Origin: Dactylorhiza incarnata
Lineage: Eukaryota; Streptophyta; Magnoliopsida; Asparagales; Orchidaceae
Length of the DNA: 64,000 nucleotides
Direction of reading: 5' to 3'
NCBI GenBank assembly: GCA_033032865.1
Contig: JAWHQI010000266.1
Span: 3,013,501 to 3,077,500 of the forward strand
In this document: piece by piece, positions 1 to 13,000 of the stretch
How the letters are laid out: the number at the start of each line of letters is the position of its first letter
Position numbering within the stretch: the first letter of the stretch is position 1
Program-made: the position numbers and the translations under genes
The notes under the pieces: generated by a model
What the model saw: only the letters and a program-made list of their open reading frames with translations
The model's database searches: none
Told to the model about the DNA's origin: nothing

Positions 1-440
1 CCCGGGTGGAAAATGCGCGCCCAGATGGAAAATGTGTGCCCGGATGGAAAATGCGCGCTCGGGATGAGAATGCGCGCTCGGGACGAGAATGCGTGGTTCG
101 GCGAAAAATGCGCGCCCGGGCCGAAAATGCGCGCCCGGACCGAAAAATGCGCGCCCGTCTGAAAATGCGTGTCCGGTCCGAAAATGCGTGCCTGGGCCGA
201 AAAATGCACGCCCTGGCCGAAAATGCGCGCCCAGGCCGAAAATGCGCACCAGGGCCAAAAATGCGCGCCCGGGCGAAAATGCTTACTCGGGTTAAAATGT
301 GCACTCGGTCGGAAAAATGCTTGCCAGCACTAAAAATGCGCGCCTGAGTGGAAAATGCGCGCCGGGCGGAAAAATGCACGCGCGGGCCGAAAATGCGTGC
401 CATAGCCAAAAATGTGTGCCTGAGCAGAAAATGGATTGTC
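1..440. repeat. GC-rich minisatellite, 19-20 bp unit
   Basis: About 22 tandem copies of a 19-20 bp unit of the form GAAAATGCGCGCCCGGGCC. The GAAAATG part is nearly constant and the CpG-rich half is variable (GCGCGCCCGGG, GTGTGCCCGGA, GCGTGCCTGGG). Copies decay towards 440. Every reading frame stays open across it, so the apparent proteins here are repeat translations and not genes. The array runs off the left edge of the window. Confidence 0.9.
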
Positions 441-704
441 GGGAGAAAGACTAGGGTTTCCGCAATGTTGTCAAACTGGATCAGGATGAGGAAAACGTTT
501 CTGAAGTGTCAACTTTGTGTCAAGATGAGAAAATACTTTCCGAAAATGTTGAAAAGTAGGAGACCCGTGACTTTTCAAAAAGAAGAGAAAATGTTGTTTT
601 GAGTGGTAGCTTTTCCAACCGATAGACTTTCCAAACAGTTTGTAATGTGCGGTAGCATTTTTCAGAAAACGAAATGGAGCTAAAAAGCCCTCCGAGACAG
701 GCCC
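1..704. mobile_element. Right end of probable PIF/Harbinger-like non-autonomous DNA transposon
   Basis: Read on the minus strand from 704, the sequence starts GGGCCTGTCTCGGAGGGC and continues into an AT-richer stretch. This resembles terminal inverted repeats of plant Harbinger/hAT-like elements. It is followed at 705-707 by TTA, the usual 3-bp target of PIF/Harbinger elements. The left end lies outside the window, so neither TIR pairing nor target duplication can be confirmed. The minisatellite at 1-440 would be internal to it. Confidence 0.4.
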
Positions 705-944
705 TTAATCATTAATGAAAATTTTGATCACATCGAAGTTTGATGTCACTCAACTTGACTATTTTGGCTGATGTTTTACTTTGGACATTGCTGTTTTCTT
801 TGACGATCCTTTTCAATATTGGCTTATATTAAACATCATCAACTTCTTGTAGTGTGCTTTAGGACTCACATAGCCTAATTTCTATTTCGTATTTTTTCTC
901 TCTGTTGTTTACTTGTATTCATTTAATTGATTTTTTTCATGCAG

Positions 945-1064
945 CTTGGTTTCGATGCTGTATTCTTTGCAAGGATTGACTACCAGGACAGTAAAAAACG
1001 TTTTGTGGACAAATCTCTTGAAGTTATATGGCGTGGTTCAAGAACTTTCGGCTCCTACTCCCAG
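945..1064 (+). CDS. Alpha-mannosidase exon a
   Basis: Forty codons in phase 0, starting after ...ATGCAG and ending before GTTCTT. It encodes [15 protein letters not shown] followed by a [15 protein letters not shown] segment, matching the GH38 catalytic-domain strand after the nucleophile motif. Confidence 0.9.
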
Positions 1065-4000
1065 GTTCTTAGATTTCTATACCTGGGTATATTTGTTTTG
1101 AGATATTTTGTTTATTGATGCAAACATTTGGAACTCCAGATTTTTGCGGGTGCTTTTCCTGGTCTTTACTACCCTCCAGGTGGATTTTATTTTGAAGTGT
1201 CTGGTTCGGACTCTCCTGTCCAGGTATGAAATTTTAGTTGTTTTCTGAGTTTTAATAGATGGGTTACCTTTCATAGATCTACCCTCACCACATGTACACA
1301 AAGAGCCCCTCTTTCATTCTTTGAGTTTTCGCAATGTTTCCAGGATGACCCTCTTCTTTATGACTACAATGTAAATGAGCGTGTAGATGATTTCATTGAT
1401 GCTGCTCTGGCTCAGGTAAACATGGGATTTGCCCTTAGCTTTACTCCTTTGAATATCCATGCTGGCTGATGTCGAGTTGAGTTTTGGCTGGTTTACACAG
1501 TCTTTTTTGTCGAGCTTGACTTGAACTTGGGTCAAAATAAAACCATCTCTTGTCATGCCCACTCTACTCGAAATGATTCAATTTTGATTCAACCTAAAAT
1601 AAATTTAGAGTTGACTCAATTTATTTTAATTAATTAATTAGATTCCAAGCAGGTTGGCTGAAGTGGAGAGGCGCGTCTGGGATCTTATGTGATCGTAAAG
1701 TACCATTAAAACTTAAAGGCAAGTTTTACCGTACTGCAATTAGGCCAGCAATGCTCTACGGTTCTGAGTGTTGGGCAGTGAATGGTGTACATGAGCAAAA
1801 AATGGGAGTTGCCGAGATGAGAATGCTTAGGTGGATGTGTGGTCACACGAGACTGGATAAAATTAGGCATGAATGTATCAGGAATAAGATAGGAGTGACG
1901 CCAATTGTAGAGAAGATGCGAGAAGCTCATTTAAGATGGTTCAAACATGTACATAGGAGACCATTAGAGGCACTTGTTAGGCGTTGTGAGAGTTTAGTCA
2001 CTAGACATGTTAAACGGGGGAGAGGTAGGCCAAAAAAGACTTGGAATGAAACTATAAGGAAAGATATGATGTACTTAGGTATTAGTGAGGCTATGATTAA
2101 AGATAGGGCGCAATGACGACAAAGGATCCATATAGCCGACCCCACTATGGTGGGATAAAGGCTTGTGTTGTTGTTGTTGTTAATTATATACCTAAGACAC
2201 GATTATTGTATATTATGCATATATATATATATATTATGCACATATGTAAAAACTCATTTTAGTCAACTCGATCTATATTCAAGTTATTCATGATGAACTC
2301 TAAATAGATTTCGAGCTCAGAGTGAAGATCAAAATTGAATCAACTTAAGTTTGAGTTTGAGTCCAATTTCGAATAAGTTTCGAGGTTCTTGAACTTGTAA
2401 GCGCTTAGCATCAAAAAAGTTATTACTATTCTTATTGTAGTCATTTGCTTTACATAATCATTACTTGTAAGATGTTCATTAGGCTAATGTTACACAAACA
2501 AATCATATTATGTGGACAATGGGTGGTGATTTCGATTACCAATATGCCGAGTCTTGGTTCAGGGAGATGGACAAGCTTATCAATTATGTAAACAAGGTAT
2601 GTTTCAGATCATAGTATTGCCCTTTAAACTATTATTGCTCTACATGCAGGAAAGTTTAAATTTCTAAATATGCTTTTGTTAAATAATAAAAGTTTAAAAG
2701 TATCATTTTCGACAAAGAGAAGTTATCCTTTCCATGGTTTTGATGCATATACGCACTCTTATAAAACCTTCCTCACGATTAGAGATGATTGACAACCGTC
2801 TCTCCAAACTTAACGTTTATTAAGATTGTACTTAATTCGTATTGTGTCGTTTATGTAATTTGTCTTGTAGAGGTGTTTTTTTATTTTTAGATGTTCGCTC
2901 CTATATATGGGAGTACTGTGTGAATATTAAGTTTAGTTTGCAAAGCTTCTTGTATCTCTCTTTTTGAGAGATTTTAGAGGTAACGAACCCTCAAGAGCAT
3001 TGGTGCGAGCATGTCTCGCGAGTTTGTATTTGTTTTTTACATTTTAATGTAATCTTCCATCCATCTTCGTATCGATTGGTCCGATATGCCGTTCTCCTCT
3101 CGCCGCTCCTTCAGCTAATAAGAACTATCCATCACGCCCCACTCCTCCCTTGATATTCCCACCACTTTGGCATTGTTTCACCCAAGATTTGATCTGATGG
3201 ATGCTTCCATTGCCTACATCCTTGCGTTGGTGCATGAGATTCATCACAACATCCTTCCTTTTCCACTGACTCCCCTCTGCATGTTATGAAGCCAGTACGG
3301 GCTATTTTCCAGCCATTTTATCAGTTCCAATTGCTATTACTAGGTAAGGAATGACCCACCTACATTGTAGCTCCAATGAACCCTCCGACCATAACACAAA
3401 ACTCACATCCCGCTGCCTCCGCCCCCATCAATCTTATCCACCACCACCTCCCCTCCCCACACACACCCAGCGCATCTGATGCAAATAATGCTGCCTATTC
3501 CATCGACTGCCGCACCTCATGGAGACCTCCAAGGACCGATACTCCCGTCACAACGAGCACCTTTGACCAACCACCATTCTCGCCAGCCATGACCTCCCTT
3601 CTCCCTCATTCCCAAACTACAATGCCACATGTTTTTTCCCAATTCACACAAATCGCCCAACAAACCTCATGCCCGATACATCAAAATAGACATTCAATAA
3701 CATTTTTTAACGTACCTCAAGTTGCACCATACATAATCTACCATCAATATTTTGAGAAAACATCCACGCTTGCTTTGTTTCTCGATAATTGCTCCCATGT
3801 CCTCTGGATTCGATCATTACACATTCGAAATCCCACCGAGATAAAAAAAACCTCAACACATCAGAAACACCATTCATGAAAATGTACCGTACTCACAATA
3901 CCGTCGTTTCCCCTATTTTGCCTGTTCATCTGCTTTGAATGACGCATCAACCCGCGCCATATTATTCCAAATGTGTCATCCTCTCTTTCTAGGAACTAAC

Positions 4001-7000
4001 CCCATCAAGGTTCTTTTTCTTCATTGCACTTTTATGATGCAGGACGGGCGTCCCACCCGCTTGCCACCCTGTGGCCTGACATCACACCCGGCTAGGGGTC
4101 TCACCGAGAGTCCACCCGATAGGCTTTATCAGGTCCGCGGCCTGTTCACCCCAACCCATCCCCGGCCCCACCACAGGGCCGATAGGTTGTTGAGGCCGGG
4201 GCTCGATCCCCCGACCTCCTTGATAAGAGTCTTTCAGCAGAGCACTCATCACCAACTGAGCCGGTGGACTCTCGGTGAGACCCCTAGGTCGGGGTGTGAT
4301 TCCAGGCCCCAGGGTGGCAGGCGGGTGGGACGCCCGTCCAGCATCAGTATGTCAACACACATTTTTAGAAGCTCGGTGACGCAGGACGGTCCTAAATGAC
4401 AGGGAAATAATGGGGAATCCTACATGCAATCATACATGAATCTGACAACTTTAAAACTTGCAATAATAATTATTTTATAAATTAAAATTTAGGATAGCCA
4501 CAATAGTTAAAGCTTGCAAACAAGGTAACACGTGGAGGATTGTGAGAGTGCTCAAAATAAAATAATATCAAATAAATGAGAACGTACAATGTTTTCAATC
4601 AAACTTGGCAACACAGATTACGAATAGGCACGCCTCAAGTAGAGAATGAACGCACAAATCAACACAAAATAAATGAAAACCAAGCAATAAAATCAAAATA
4701 ATCATGGGATTGAAGTTTTGGTGAATATCCGAGGAGTTATCCGCTGCCGGGGTTGAAACACATGACTGGATTTGGGCCTCCGACGATGACTTGGCCTGCT
4801 AGGTGGGTTCTGGGTTGCAGGGTGGGACAAACATCCTAATTTGGGCTCCAGAACAGTGAGACAGGGAATGATTAGGCTTATTTTTAGTGCTGACATGTGT
4901 ATTTCAGTGGACTGGAGGTATTTTGGATGGTTGACGGGGAATTTCAGGGGGTTGAGAAGGGTTTGGATGAAGGTTTAGTGAAATTCCAGAGCCTGGAATT
5001 TAGGCTCCGTTTGGCGGGACTTATTTTCACCGGTCAAGCGGTTACGACCGCATGAACTGGACCTTAATTAAGGTCGGGTTCATGCGGTCGTAATCGTTTG
5101 ACCGGTGAAAATAAGCCCCCCCAAACGGAGCCTTAATCCCTGGGTTATTTTGACTGAAACTAAGCAGGATTTGGGAAACCAGCATCCGCTGGGTTGTTTT
5201 GGAGGAAAAGAGTGGGTCATTTAAGTCCTAGGAGATGGGGGGACGTGGGTTGAAAGGTATTTATAGTGGTTATTGGCAAGGATGAAGTGGTACGACTGTT
5301 CGGTGATGAAATCTGAGAAGTGGGCTGCAGTTTTTGGAGGTGTACGAGGAGTTAGGAGGATAATTTTGGTGTTAGTGGGTGGTTATGGTTCGTGGAGTGT
5401 TGTTTATTGGAAAATGGGATAGTTATAAGGTAGTTAATGTGTAGTGGGGGGGGGGGGGGTAGTTATGAAAGTGGAAGAGGTGGTGGTGGGGAGTAGTGGA
5501 GGAAATCTAGGAGATCCTAAATTTTAGGAGTGGGGTAGTGGAGGAGGTAGTTAAGGTAGTTATGGAGTGGTGGGCGGTGGCTAGCCGGAGGTGATTGGAG
5601 GTGGTCGTTGGTGGTGGTGCTCAGAGGTATTTTTCGGCGATCGCTGGAAAAAAAGAAAATAGATGAAACTTGAAGGGTGACAGTGGAGGTTTGCCGGAGG
5701 TGGTTGGGGAATGGTTTCTGGTGATCGCCGGAAACTGAAAATCGAGGGGATTTGGAGAGGGGAAGGTGGCTGTTTTGGAGGTATACGGGAAGGGGAATGT
5801 AGGGTGGATGTCCGGTGGTTGGGGGAGGGTGATTTTTTGCATCCGGTTGGTGGTGGTGGGAGGGGAATGTAGGCTGCCGACTGTAGGTGGTAGGGGCTGG
5901 ATTGGGGGCTGGCTGGAGGTGAAGGAGAGGCTCAGTTTTGGAGGGGAAGGGAGGGAGATGTTGGCCGACAGCAAGGAGGATTGTGGGGAGGTCCAAACTT
6001 CACACCTGGTGATTACAGCTTCAGCACCAAATGGTCAAAAACAATACTTCTTTGCTTCCACTTTCAATCCCTTGCAATTGAACCCTCTATCTCTATTTAT
6101 ACACTACAGGAGCATCATGGATGGTCATGATTCTCCGATCATGACGGCCCTCAAAAAATATGAAAAAAAACTAAATCTCGGATCGTCGATCCGTATAAGA
6201 TCGACGGATCTGATCGTTATGTAGGCCGATGTGTGTCGCAATCCATATCACTCGGCCTAGGAAACAATGTTGATTATAAGGATGCATGTATTGATAGTGT
6301 ACGTGCTCTTGGATGACAATGCTCACAAAGAGAACATATTTTGAGCCATCTCTCCAAGCCTGCTGTTTATTTATATTGTATTTTTAATTAGTACGTTGTC
6401 TTTTATGTAGTTTACCTTTTAATGACATTTTGATCATTTTAGGTGTGAGAGTTATTATCTTCCTATATAAGGGAGTGTTATGTGTCTTAGGAGCGTCAGC
6501 ATGAGAATGCCTCCCGAATTTGTTTTTTGCATTTTAATGTAATCTTCTATTCCTGTTTGTATCATTATTTACTCTCATTTATACTAAATCGATCTTTTTG
6601 TACAAATGGATGCTTTGAAAGCATTTTTTTGTTATTATTACTATTATTATTATTTATTGTAGACTTGTAGGTAATAATCATCGGCTCTTTATACATGGAG
6701 GACACTTGAATTTTGATGACCAAGTTCATTAATTAGAAATGTTTGGTCGTCAATTTTCATCGAATTTGGGCGAGTCCAGATTTCAAATTTTCTAAAGAGG
6801 GAAGAAAACACATTAATTTTACATTTTACACGTCTATTTTACATTCCAGATATAACAACTCACAAAGCATGGGGGATGTCGTAGGAGGGTAGATCCGACA
6901 AGGTTCGACTATGCGGCGACTGAAATATGAATATATGGGGCTGGATCTGGAGGTAAGGGGCTAGATCTGAGTGAAGGTGGCTGGAATCTGAATATATGGG

Positions 7001-10000
7001 TTGGACCTGGAGGTAGGGGGCTGGATCTGAGTGGAGGTGTCTGTAATTTGAATATGGGGCTAGATATGGAGGTAGGGGGGCTGGATCTGAGTGGAGGTGG
7101 CTGGATTTGGAAAGGGGGACGGGGGGCTATGGACTAAGGGCGGCGGCGGCGTTTTATGGCAGCAATAGGGCAACAACAAGGCAACAATGTGGGTGGTGGT
7201 GGTGGGGGGGTGGCGCATGACAACAACTGGATAGTAGCTGACAAGCTGTGCAGGAATAGGATGGGAGACGGCTTGGCAGATGGATGGCTGGGTGGCGGTT
7301 TTGGGAAGGCTGCAGGGTGGGCGGCGGTTTAATGAACGACTGCCGTTTTTGGAGGGGAGTCTAGGGCTGTGGAGATGGGAAAATGAAGGATATAGGTAGA
7401 GGATACCAAGGGGAAGCAAGAACGCACCTAGGAGTCATCACGCAGGGCCTCGCAGAGTCATAACCATGAGGGGATCATCGGATTCCGGGAATAGTCTTCT
7501 CTAAAATCTACAATAGCTATGACGGCTGCCCCTACCCTCTTATTTATAATAAAACATGACTTAGAGCAGCCATCTTGGACGACTATGATTGTTCGTACAC
7601 AATGGTTGTCCGATCTCACTACATATAACACAAAAAAAGAAAGCAAATTCATGAAAATATCAAAACATCGACCCGGATGCATCCGCGGAGTCAGATCGTT
7701 GATTCAGAGACGTCATATATGGCAGGTGACCATCAGCCCCAAACGGGCCCAAAACTCGTCCTCCGCCACAGATCCACGTGTCAATTCCGCATCATTCTCC
7801 CTGTCTTGAAAGAATTCATCTCTTGATGAATGGAGATGAAAATCCTCTCAGTGGGTGCCAGGAAAAATTGATGAGGAGCATCGGGGGTCGTCCGAGTATC
7901 GGCGATTTTGGGGCATCCTCGCAAATGGTACTCCTGTGTCTGGCTATCAGGCGCGGATATGCATGCGTGGACTATGATATCAATAATGCTTTCCAGAATC
8001 CACTGATTTGCTCGTAGTCCTGGTGCGATCGCTGGTGCAAACGATGAAGCCATAAACGATTGACCCAGAGGCAGGTGAGGCGCATGAGTGGAATGGGTGT
8101 GCGACTAAGGATGTGGAGGTGTACACTCAAAAGGATGTGGGGGTGCATGCCCAAAAGGATATTGAGGTGTAGGCTCAAGAGGATCTCCATGAAACCGGTC
8201 CACATACTCGTGAGGCTTGTAGTATGGCGTCAAGTCCTTAACATTAAATACAAGATTGATAGTCATGCTCGTAAGGATATCGAGATAGTATTTTCTCTGA
8301 TCGTTCTCATGATTGGGTAGGGATCCATTTGCCTAACGCTCAAACTTTTAGCAAGCCCCCGAAGGAGCTTCACAGCACGGATTCTCACCATCATCTGCTT
8401 GCCATTATGAAATACCTGCTCTTACCAGTGAACATCTGCATGCGATTTATAAGATTCATTACTAGTATTGATCCTCCGCCGGACCGACTCATGAAGCACA
8501 TGGAAATGATGAACAAATGACTCAACAAACATATGCAAATGATGAACGACTCTACAGACTCATGCAAATGATGCAAATAAAACACGACAGGCAGGACCCG
8601 CTCTCTAGGGGCAGTCTGACAATGGTCTGGAAGTCTTTAAAATGAGGTGGCCTATCAGGAGGTTCTTTCGGTGGAGTGCAGAATAAACTCATCGAGTGTG
8701 CGGCAAGTGTCCAAATGATTGTGTGAGACATCAACACTCAAATACGAGCTCATAAAATGCCAAATGTCTCTTGAGGAACATGTGCATCAGGGGGCTCACC
8801 AGGAGGTATGTATGAAAATTCATCGCGGATGCGACGATCACCGGTGGATTTGCAGGCAGTGTGCCCCAAAATTCATAGAGTGCGATGGGTCATAAGACAG
8901 GCTCTTGAAATATTGAGAGTATGCTCAAAAGTGTACTTAAGGAAAGCCCAACATACTTGATGCTCCACTCAAGTTCCATTCTTTGAGGAAAGATTAGGGA
9001 TGATAATGGAAAAGACGTCAATAACTCGATACTCATTAATGAGCGGCTCACTTGAATCTCATTCTCAACAGAGTGTGGTGGCTCATAAGGAGGCTCAACG
9101 GGGGGCTCGTCAAAGAACCCATCAATAGGGTCATGATCCTCCAAATGAGTACCATCGTAAGGGGTAGTGTCCTCATAAACAGGTGAGACAGCCACTACGA
9201 GATCAACGCCAGGTTCTTGGTCGTGATGTGGCTCGGGACAATGACAATGGGAGAGTGAAAAATACCTACTCTGAAGAATGGTTCCATAGGTACAGTGTCA
9301 ATAAGTGGGTCTATGATAGGAGCGTTAACTAACCCTGGGCATGGCACGATATGTGAATAATTGACAATTCTAGAAATTAAAAATCATTCAATCTTTTAAG
9401 ATAAACAAGTGACAATTCTAGAATCCCAACACACGATATGTGAATAATTTCTGGAGAAACTCCATCAAAAATGAAGATGAAGCAATAAGACGAAGGATTG
9501 TATGTAAATATGCATTGTTCTGTGAAAAAAAATCTTCTCTTGAATGATCTTGATCGAATGCTTCTTCCTTTGGCTCCATTGGAATGGGGGGGATGGATTT
9601 CTTCAGTGCTCTAGATCCGCTAGGGAGAATCTATTCTTGAATAATAGATACTTTGATGGAAATCCCTCTTGTATAAAAGAGTTTTTTATTTTCTGAGAGC
9701 TACGACTAGCAATAGCCGCTAGTCGCTACCGCTGAACGGTAGTGTTAAATTTTGAATATCCCGCGCTCTGGATCCTCCTCTATGCCACGGGGGTTTCCAT
9801 ATGGAGAAAAGAGCTAGCGCCTGATGGTAGCCACTACTGCCGGACGATAGTGTATAGTTTTGTGGACCACAAAAACTCTGTATTTTTACTGCGTGACGCT
9901 AGTCGACACTGCTGGCCTATAACGAGAAACTTCGATGTTCGTCCAGGTCGACCTGAAACCTTCCAGGAACTGCTTAGGCCACTATACTGAGCTACTTCTG

Positions 10001-13000
10001 GCGGTAACGTCTATATTGAAAATTCTCCAGGCAGTCCAGAATGCATCCTGGTGAATAGCCGATCGTCGATTGGAAATCGACGTACGCTGAATGCTACCGC
10101 CTGCCAGTAACACCTACTGTAACTGCCCGAAGCCCGCCACAATTTAAATCTTCTTTATTATCTTCTGAGCAGGTTTTACACAATTAAATAATGCAGCTAA
10201 GCGAATCACAGAAGTGGTACCAGTAAAAGACATAAAAGTACTTTTATTAATTATCATAATTTACATCATGTCCATGCTTACAGGGAAAGCGAAAATACAA
10301 AAGTACATATCAAACTGAGATGTACAATACTAAAATACATTCTAACCCGAGGTCGAGGCGTATCTTCCCTTTGCTTCCTTTCTGCCTCCGCAGGTCTCTT
10401 CCTAGCGGGGCATAGCACGCTGGCAGTCTGATCCTAAAAAGAAAATTAACATCCAATTAGTTTTAGAAAACTAAGTGAGTTCCCTACCTCTTCGACCGCC
10501 CTACAAGCAAACACGAAGAGTCAGCTATAATAAGCAGTTATATAAATCTGAAAAACTGTATGAACATGAAAGTAGACAGGTAAAGTAAATTGGGACACAT
10601 AAATAAACAATTTCTGTTATTTCAGTTCTTATATCTTATGATAGTTCATTTTCATGTTCAAGTATCTTTCTTTTCGTTCTCTCGAAATACTGAGGGTCAT
10701 TCTCAATCAAATATCCGGGCCCATCAAATCAATGTCCATTCTAGGGCGCTCAACCACGCAACAGGCTCCCATGCCTCCTAAATTGGACATTTCAGTATCA
10801 ATTTCCGTCGGAGATCTACCCCTCCACTGGGTGTAGGAGTCTGAAACTTACCCCCTACTAGGCTGACCCTTAGTGTTTTGATGCGTTGACGCAATCTCTT
10901 TTTCTTATTCATATCATTTCATATTCTAGTCATAAATATAGGAAATAAGTATTTTAATTCCCCTCAGAGATTCTATCGCTTGCTAATCCATATTTAGCTT
11001 CTTAGCGATTTCATACATTTCAGTGATTTCAAATCTTCCACATTCTATATCAAAGCAATTCATATTCAGAAAAATATTCGAATGCATACGAAATCAAAGC
11101 CGTAAGGACTCACCGCAACTTTTCCTTTGTCCTTGTCCTTCGCAGGATTCTCGTCGCGTCTATCGCCGGACGCCATCCTATGCAGTATCAATTAAATCAT
11201 TTACTATAGGGCCGTGTCTTTAAATAGCTACGAATAGAGTCCTTAAGATGGCCACAACTACGACCTCTAGGAGTTTTCTAGGAAAAGACAAGCTTGGTGA
11301 CTCGAAAGGAATGCATAAATGCAGATTTTAAGTGCTACAAAAAATCAGAAATCAGTCACCATACTTTTCATAAATTAATCACTTTCATGGCCAATTTAAA
11401 CTCAAGGAAAACAGCCCACATAGCTAATAAAGACAGCCCAAACAGCAAGTTAAAACCCGGCCAACACAAGCTAACAAATCCGGCCACTCGCTTCCAGCCA
11501 AACACAAACACCAAGCAGCAATAGCAAGCAATAGCCCAACAGATAGTACCATCAGCTCTAAACAGAGCTCCCAGCACAACCACAAGAAGGAGCAGGAAGG
11601 AGAGGGGCAGCAAGGCTCCAGGAGGTGGCGGTAAGTAAATAAAAACAAATATCGGGATAAGACATCAATAGGAAAGGCTGAAAATCCACCGCCTAAGGGA
11701 TAAAATAATCATAAATATTAATAATAAGAAGCATCAGCACAGCCCTCAGCCAACCCAAAATCAGCCAACCAAAATCAGCTAGGCCAAATAACTAGCCAAA
11801 TCAGCCAATAGCTAGCCCACTTGGCTACTAAACCAAATCTAATTCCACCTCCAATTACATCAATTTCAGAATTTTATTTCAACATCGGAATATAAAATAA
11901 ATACGAAACGAACGTCGCAAAACATCAAAAATCTCGAAATTCAAAATAAATTGTGCGACGTCAAATCGGCACTGAATCTTGTTCTCTTTTTCATCATTGG
12001 GGAAAATTATTTCTCTTATTATAGATCGTACAACATTTATACATATTTTCGGGTTCAGTTCTTACAATTCTCCCCTTAACAAAATTTTCGTCCTCGAAAA
12101 TTCAATCTTCTGGGTTCAGAAAGAACGCTGGAAATAAGTTCATCATCGTATCATCTCGTTCCCAAGTAGCAGCATTGGCAGGGTGACCTTTCCACCATAC
12201 TTTGACAAAGTTCACATTGCGATTTCGGAGATTTTTACTTTGACGATCAATAATTTGATAGATTCAGTCGGGCTAGACAAATCAGCTTCTATCTCCACAT
12301 CACTGGCAGAGATCATCAAATCTGGATCAGGAATATATCGCCGGAGAGCAGAAACATGGAAGTCATCATGTAATTTCTGTAATTCATCAGGAAGAACCAA
12401 ATGATAGGCCACGTCACCAATACGCTCAAGAATTGGAAAAGGGCCAACAAATCTTGGACTGAGTTTCCCGATTCAACGAAATCTAGAAACTCCTTTAAAA
12501 GGCTTAATTTTTAAACACACTTGATCGCCAACATTAAATTCGACCCGACGATGTCGGATATTATTATACTTCTGTTGACGGTCCTGCGCAACCTTCATTC
12601 TCTGCTGAATTATTCGAACTTTTTCTTCGATTTTTCTTGTCTCTTGCCTCGGAAATAATTTCTTTTCCCGATCTTCCGCCCAACTCAGGGGAGTTCTGCA
12701 TCGTCTTCCATAAAGAGCTTCAAATGGAGCCATTTGGATCGTCGATTGGTAGCTATTATTATACGCAAATTCTACCAACGCTAAATATTTTTCCCACGAA
12801 CCTTTCAAATCCAGAACTACCATTCTCAATAAATCTTCGAACATCTGAATAGTACGTTCTGATTGACCATCAGTCTGAGGATGAAAAGCTGTACTATACA
12901 TTAATCTTGTTCCCAGTCTTTTATGCACTCGTCTTCATGTATCCGATGTAAATCTTCCATCTCGATCCGATACTATAGTTCGCGGAATCCCATGTAGCTT

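Noticed and set aside
6..347. 113-codon open frame at the window start
   Set aside because: It is the translation of the 19-20 bp minisatellite; several frames are open for the same reason.
4200..4270. tRNA gene
   Set aside because: The A and B box-like segments on the minus strand belong to a SINE head; no acceptor stem closes a cloverleaf.
5517..5996. 159-codon minus-strand open frame
   Set aside because: Translation is low-complexity Pro/Ser/His/Thr from a G-rich strand bias; an overlapping frame is equally open; no domain.
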